Shown piece after piece: positions 59,367-64,000 of a DNA stretch of 64,000 bases. The position numbers were made by a program, and so were the translations under genes. The number at the start of each line of letters is the position of its first letter. The first letter of the stretch is position 1. Source of the DNA: Takakia lepidozioides (Eukaryota > Streptophyta > Takakiopsida > Takakiales > Takakiaceae); contig CM060734.1 in the NCBI GenBank assembly GCA_030704615.1, positions 54,702,042 through 54,766,041 of the forward strand, written 5' to 3'. The notes below the pieces were generated by a model. That model did not search any database and was not told the DNA's origin. It saw only the letters and a list, made by a program, of their open reading frames with translations.

Positions 59367-62300
59367 GACTGTCTTGGAGAGGACAGTGCCAGTTTGGCTG
59401 TCGAGTTCCAACATAGAGACCGAGGATCCTGAGAAAGGTCTGCTGGAAGATAGCCAAACAGGGAAGTCCAGTATTGGAAGTATAGGGTTGAATGGAGCTG
59501 CCAATGGGACAATCAATGTTAATGGTAATATTAATGGTTCACTGGTGCAGGCATCTCCAGCAACTGTGCACAGCCCTGCTGGTAATTTGCGGAGAGGACA
59601 TGGCAGTAGGTACTGGCCTGAGCCCTTATTCTCTGTTTGCATCAATCTAATGTATAGCTGATGGGTCTCCCTTGCTTTTCCTAGTCAACTTAAAGGCCAT
59701 TTTTTCCGGCAGAACTACATGACCTCACACACACAGGATTTTACATAGATTTGGAGCAAATCTCTGAAAATTTAGACAACCCTCATTCTTGAAAATTTGC
59801 ATGTAATGGATGTTTTTTCGACTTACATCATGGGTTGGCTTGCAGGTCATTCATGGGAAGTCGAGGGAGCCTGGTTGACGACAATGAATTGGAGGAAGGA
59901 GTAGTGGACAGGTCAACAAAAGAGCGGCAGTTTAGGTCACGAAATCAATCGCTAATATCTGGCTTGTCATATTGCCTTTCTTCCTGCGGAATGATCCTTC
60001 TCAACAAACTTGTTTTATCGGGCTACAATCTCTCTGGGGGGATCTCCCTTATGTTTTACCAGGTAGCTTTACTGATTTCCGTTTCAGCAAGACTGGCTAG
60101 TCAAGATTCTTGGCTAGGATTCATCTTCTGATTTGCATCCAGGTATTGGCACTGAATCTTTGAGAATGGGGTTTGATCCTTGAGCTGCTGATAACCCTCT
60201 GGACCGGGGGTGAGGGAGGGAGAAGCTAGGTGTGCTCAGTGTTAGCTCAGTCCGTTTGACTGATTAAGACACCCCTCCTACTTCTGACTTCTGCAATAAG
60301 GAAGCCATAAGTTAAGGTCACTGCTAGTTTGTTGGTTTCATGGTTTTACATTACCTGGTTAAAGCTGAGATGGAGTGGACTACCATGCTTGCGGGAAAAG
60401 GGGATCTCCCAAAAATTATGCCATCACTAAATGGCAAGAATGCCCTGTGTATGTATATGCAGAATTTGATAAGCGTGCTTTTGGTCTACATTTTAAAAGC
60501 GGTTGGGGCCATCACTACTGAACCAATAACATGGAAGCTCATCAAAGTGTGGTTTCCTGTCAATATTCTCTTTGTCGGCATGCTGGTGACTAGCACTTAC
60601 AGGTACTTTCGTGTACATGTCCTGTGGATTTTTTTCTTGTCCTTCTTCGTCTTCTCCCATGACACACTTTGTGTCCGAGCCACTTCTGGGTTTCCTCATA
60701 CGCTATTTTGCCCACCGGGCATCCTGTGGACTTCAGTAGCTTTTCTCTTTTTCCCTTTCTTGGTTTCCTCTCTCGTGCCTTCTATTATAAGTTCAGGGGA
60801 AGATATTAAGGTTCTTTTAGGGTCTCCTCGGCCTTGGCAGTTATGCCGGCTGGACGCGCTTAGAACTTACCTGCATGAGGCACTTTGTCTCTGAGCTGCG
60901 CTTGGGGTTTAATGTGCTGTTAGGTTCTCTTGGTGTGTTTCCTGTCCTGTTCCTCTCTCCTTGTCCACCACGTTCTCTGCATCACTTGCTTGAACAATCT
61001 CAAGAACAAGACAGGCAGATGGATAACACATTGGGGGAGGTTAGGATCTGCTGAGTTGGCACATGCAAGCAGTGGACCAGAGCAAACCTGTGTTTGAGGA
61101 GATTAGAAAAAGATATTGCTGTCTCTTCAGAGACTGGCAGAGGCATTTGTTTTTGAAGATCTGAAAGGTTGGCAGCTTATCTTCACAAGATGCTTGGTCT
61201 TTGTGCAGTGATTTAGGCTGGTTTCCTGTTGTTGTTGTCTGGTAGGCATCTTTGACCTAGAGGCTGTTTGGACCTTTGTGGGCTTTTGGAATGTTTCTCT
61301 CACTAACCTTTGAGCCCCTGGGGACGTTTGGGTGACTGGTGCTCTGGTTACGGTGGTGAGAAGGTTTTCACCTTCTGAACCAAAGGCAGTAACTTTTCGG
61401 GATGAAATGACACCATAATTTACGCTTGCTTCTGCAGGAGTCAACCTTAAGTTTTTCTTTCTCTTCCTCTTCATTTTTCATGAAATATGGGTGCATTTTT
61501 TGACCCAATATTTTGGTGGCAAGCAGTTTGAAGCTTATGAATGTGGCCATGGTCACAATCCTGAAGAATGTTACCAATTTGATCACCGCTGTGGGGGAGA
61601 TCTACTTTTTTAACAAGCTGCACAACAATAAAGTCTGGGTCTCCCTCTTTCTGATGGTATGTTATTTCTTGACGTTGTTGCAAACATCATTGCCAGCATT
61701 TCAGTTGTACAGATTGATGCCTGTTTCTTGTTCTGAAATGGGAAACTGTGATCCTCTGGATTGAATTACTATGACAGGAAGGGTTAGCATGTATTTGTTA
61801 GGACATGAGCTTCCACTGAAAAACTATTTGTATCACATCTTATGCAGTATTGTAAAATTATAACCGACTTGTGTTTGAGCCTGCAGCTGGTATCTGCTAT
61901 AAGTGGAGGGATCACAGATCTCTCATTTCATGGGCTGGGCTACTTGTGGCAAGTGATCAATTGCTTTTGCACTTCAGCCTATTCGGTCAGCTCACTTCCC
62001 CCATCCCGTAACTCTCATTTTACTGTTTTCCTGCCACTTCCATGTGTCAGGGTTCTATTCTGACTACCAGACACAGCAGTGCCTTGCCATCGAAATTGCA
62101 TAGATTCAAATGGTCAAGTGGTACTTGACTGCAGGCATATGCATAAAATAAGTCACCGTGCTTAGGTCATTTCAATTTGTGATTGCGTTCCACCTTCATG
62201 CCTCAACAGAGGAGTGCAGCCAGCCCAGCCCACTCACCCTCCCGAACATTGCACATCTAGCTGTCTGTCGACAGCATCAAGCCTAAGCATGAGAGGCAGT

Positions 62301-64000
62301 GGCCCTACAAGACTGGAAGTTCGTTGCACTGTACTTTCATGGGGCTCTTCATCTTTTAGCTTAGTGTAGTATTTGTTAGTGCCCAATGATCTCGTTGGGC
62401 TCCCCAGGGACTTCATAAAATTGGTCTACCTGTTTCTCTACCCGTATGTCCTTTTTAACTGTTTCTTTCTCACCCCTTTCTTTCATTCTTTGGTTCTCTC
62501 CTAATGACTTCATCTCTGTGTCTCCCTAGTAAGCTCCTAAGAGGGACTAAGGGAAAGGGCGTGCAGTTACGGCTGAGGAAAGTGATGGACCTAGCCAAAC
62601 AGAAGACAAGTTCTGGCACTCTGAATGAGTTTTCCATGGTCCTGCTCAACAATTTGCTTTCATTGCCTTTAGGGTTTTGCTTGATGCTGGTCTTCGAGGC
62701 AAATGACATATGGACATTGTAAGTTCTCTTTGTGCCGTACGCGTTCCATCCCCAGGAATTACCACAGGAATTGTTGGAACTACTTAGGTTCCCTGGATAC
62801 CTGCTTAAATGTCAACTCCTCACAGTTGGGTTGTAAAATAAAGGGTTCTCATTTTTTTGAACTGCCATAGGAAATATCTAGGAGAGACCAAGAGTTACCA
62901 CAGGGAACATGCCTTGCTAACCTAGAAAGGCCTGATTTTATAGGTAGCCCAAACATTTTTGGGAGAGGGGTTTGCTCATTGCACTGGGGAAGTCCACTTC
63001 TCCCCATCCTCCTGTACCTCCCCTGCACCCCACCAAATCTAGAATGTGTAGGATTGATTCTGCTTGGCTCATTTGAACTTTGGTGCTCCTTTTGTGAGGA
63101 AACAGGCCAGCATTGAAGCTTCCGATGTTCTGGATGGTCATCACACTGAGTGGGGTCTTGGGCCTAGCTATCAGCTTCACATCTATGTGGTTCATGCATC
63201 AGACTAGCCCTACCACTCACAGGTAAACATCTCTTCCTCCTCGCAGACTATCATTAACTGTAGACCTGCTAAGGTGGATCAGCTAGGAGTAGGAACTGGT
63301 CCAAGCTGGTTAAAAGCTGGCAATAATATCTATCAGTGGCTATCCTATCTGTTCGTACTGCCTGAGTTTCAGCTTGTGGTAACGTCCTTGGGGGAGAAAC
63401 AGAGGGGAGTATAGGGAAGGGAAAAAGGGCTTGGGTAGGGGGGGAAATGTTGGGGTATGGTGAATTTTACCATGCACATTTTGTGGGTGTCTTAATTAGC
63501 AAGGGAGAAGTGGAAAGTGCATAGCAGATGAGAGTCAACTTAATTTTGATCAGGATTTGTTATTGAAAGTGGGGGTGGGGGTTTTGCAGTTTGGTGGGAT
63601 CATTGAACAAGATTCCTCTGTCATTGGCGGGCATTTTACTCTTTAAAGTACCGACAAGCCTCCCAAACATGTTAAGTATATTATTTGGTAAGTCATCCGT
63701 TCTGTCTCTCTGTACTCCGTGGAGAGATGGCCTATGGTTCCGCCTCTGGTCTTGTGGGATCAAGGGAAAGATGTGGAGAGTTGTCCACAACTTGTATGCT
63801 CACACCAAAAGCTGTGTCACTGTTAACGGACAAAAGTCCAACTTCTTTGACATAGACCAAGGTGTAGCTCAAGGATGTACTCTCTCCCCTCTGCTCTTCA
63901 ATGTTTTCATCAATCAACTCCTCGAGGATGTGGAAAGTGAGGGATTTGGGTTAAAGGTGGGTGATACCACCATACCAGCCCTTATGTTTGCGGATGACTT
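59367..64000 (+). CDS. GONST1-like Golgi GDP-mannose transporter (3' end beyond window)
   Basis: Nucleotide-sugar antiporter of the Golgi that imports GDP-mannose for glycosylation, including sphingolipid glycans. Exons in phase: 59367-59609, 59846-60062, 60463-60602, 61527-61656, 61887-61985, 62567-62718, 63106-63222. A hydrophilic, Asn/Gly-rich N-terminal region is followed by membrane segments. Matching blocks are LISGLSYCLSSCGMILLNK, ITTEPITWKLIKVWFPVN, LKLMNVAMVTILKNVTNLIT, SAISGGITDLSFHGLGYLWQ, SGTLNEFSMVLLNNLLSLPL and SGVLGLAISFTSMWFMHQT, in the order of plant GONST1. The last part (GSLNKIP region) should lie after the intron starting at 63223, beyond the window. The intron contains a LINE copy. 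The true initiator Met is unresolved: an in-frame ATG at 59855 is possible, but the open frame continues upstream of it. Confidence 0.88.
63716..64000 (+). mobile_element. LINE fragment L3, same family as L1 and L2, in transporter intron
   Basis: Begins about 63716 with the block that corresponds to 7672 in L1 (GTGGAGAGATGG) and reads through [30 protein letters not shown] and ALMFADD to the window end. Across about 190 bases it is nearly identical to 14560-14745. It is sense with its host gene and runs off the window. Confidence 0.87.

Noticed and set aside
2497-64000. PIG-O, fucosyltransferase and GDP-mannose transporter as a glycan gene cluster
   Set aside because: They act in different glycan pathways, lie on both strands and are separated by unrelated RNA genes. 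Adjacency is more likely chance.

Overview
This is nuclear DNA of a land plant. The coding genes are split by many short-to-medium GT-AG introns. They include plant-type families: a single-exon PLS-type pentatricopeptide repeat (PPR) protein, a xyloglucan-type fucosyltransferase, a GONST1-like GDP-mannose transporter and an OSB-like organellar DNA-binding protein. The promoters carry plant telo-boxes (AAACCCTAA). The PPR style, with a decayed DYW tail, and the amount of LINE, SINE and hAT-like debris would suit a seedless plant (moss, lycophyte or fern), but the lineage is an inference, not a demonstrated fact.

Layout. 1-2220 (-): 5' part of an acidic, coiled-coil hypothetical protein. It shares a 276-bp divergent promoter with 2497-17059 (+), a PIG-O (GPI ethanolamine-phosphate transferase 3) gene whose introns hold two sense-oriented LINE fragments. 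17379-22482 (-): one or more unidentified minus-strand genes, partly resolved, plus a SINE and a hAT-like element. 23433-25760 (-): the PPR gene, followed by a decayed E/DYW tail. 26110-28478 (-): OSB-like gene, head-to-head with 29033-32055 (+), the mRNA-decapping enzyme DCP2. 32-39 kb: transposon-rich (two hAT-like elements, a SINE-like insertion, a LINE C-terminal fragment). 39246-48071 (-): NOL10 (ribosome biogenesis WD40/NUC153 protein). 48786-51103 (-): fucosyltransferase. 51.1-57.8 kb: gene-poor, with a MITE, a hAT-like element carrying a nested SINE, another SINE, and tandem or foldback repeats. 59367 to the window end (+): GONST1-like transporter, cut by the window edge and carrying a third copy of the same LINE in its last visible intron.

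The genes are housekeeping functions that do not form one pathway. PIG-O, the GDP-mannose transporter and the fucosyltransferase all act in the ER/Golgi glycan system. DCP2 and NOL10 act on RNA.

The most unusual feature is a set of four short elements (21200-22080, 34988-35485, 36674-about 37305, 53399-54448). All start CAGTGTTG and, where the right end survives, end CAACACTG with 8-bp target duplications, as hAT transposons do. Each is filled with many copies, in both orientations, of its own short word (CCGGGT, ACTGGTAT, CCGGTTAT or GGGTATA). They look like one transposon lineage whose iterated internal word has switched repeatedly.
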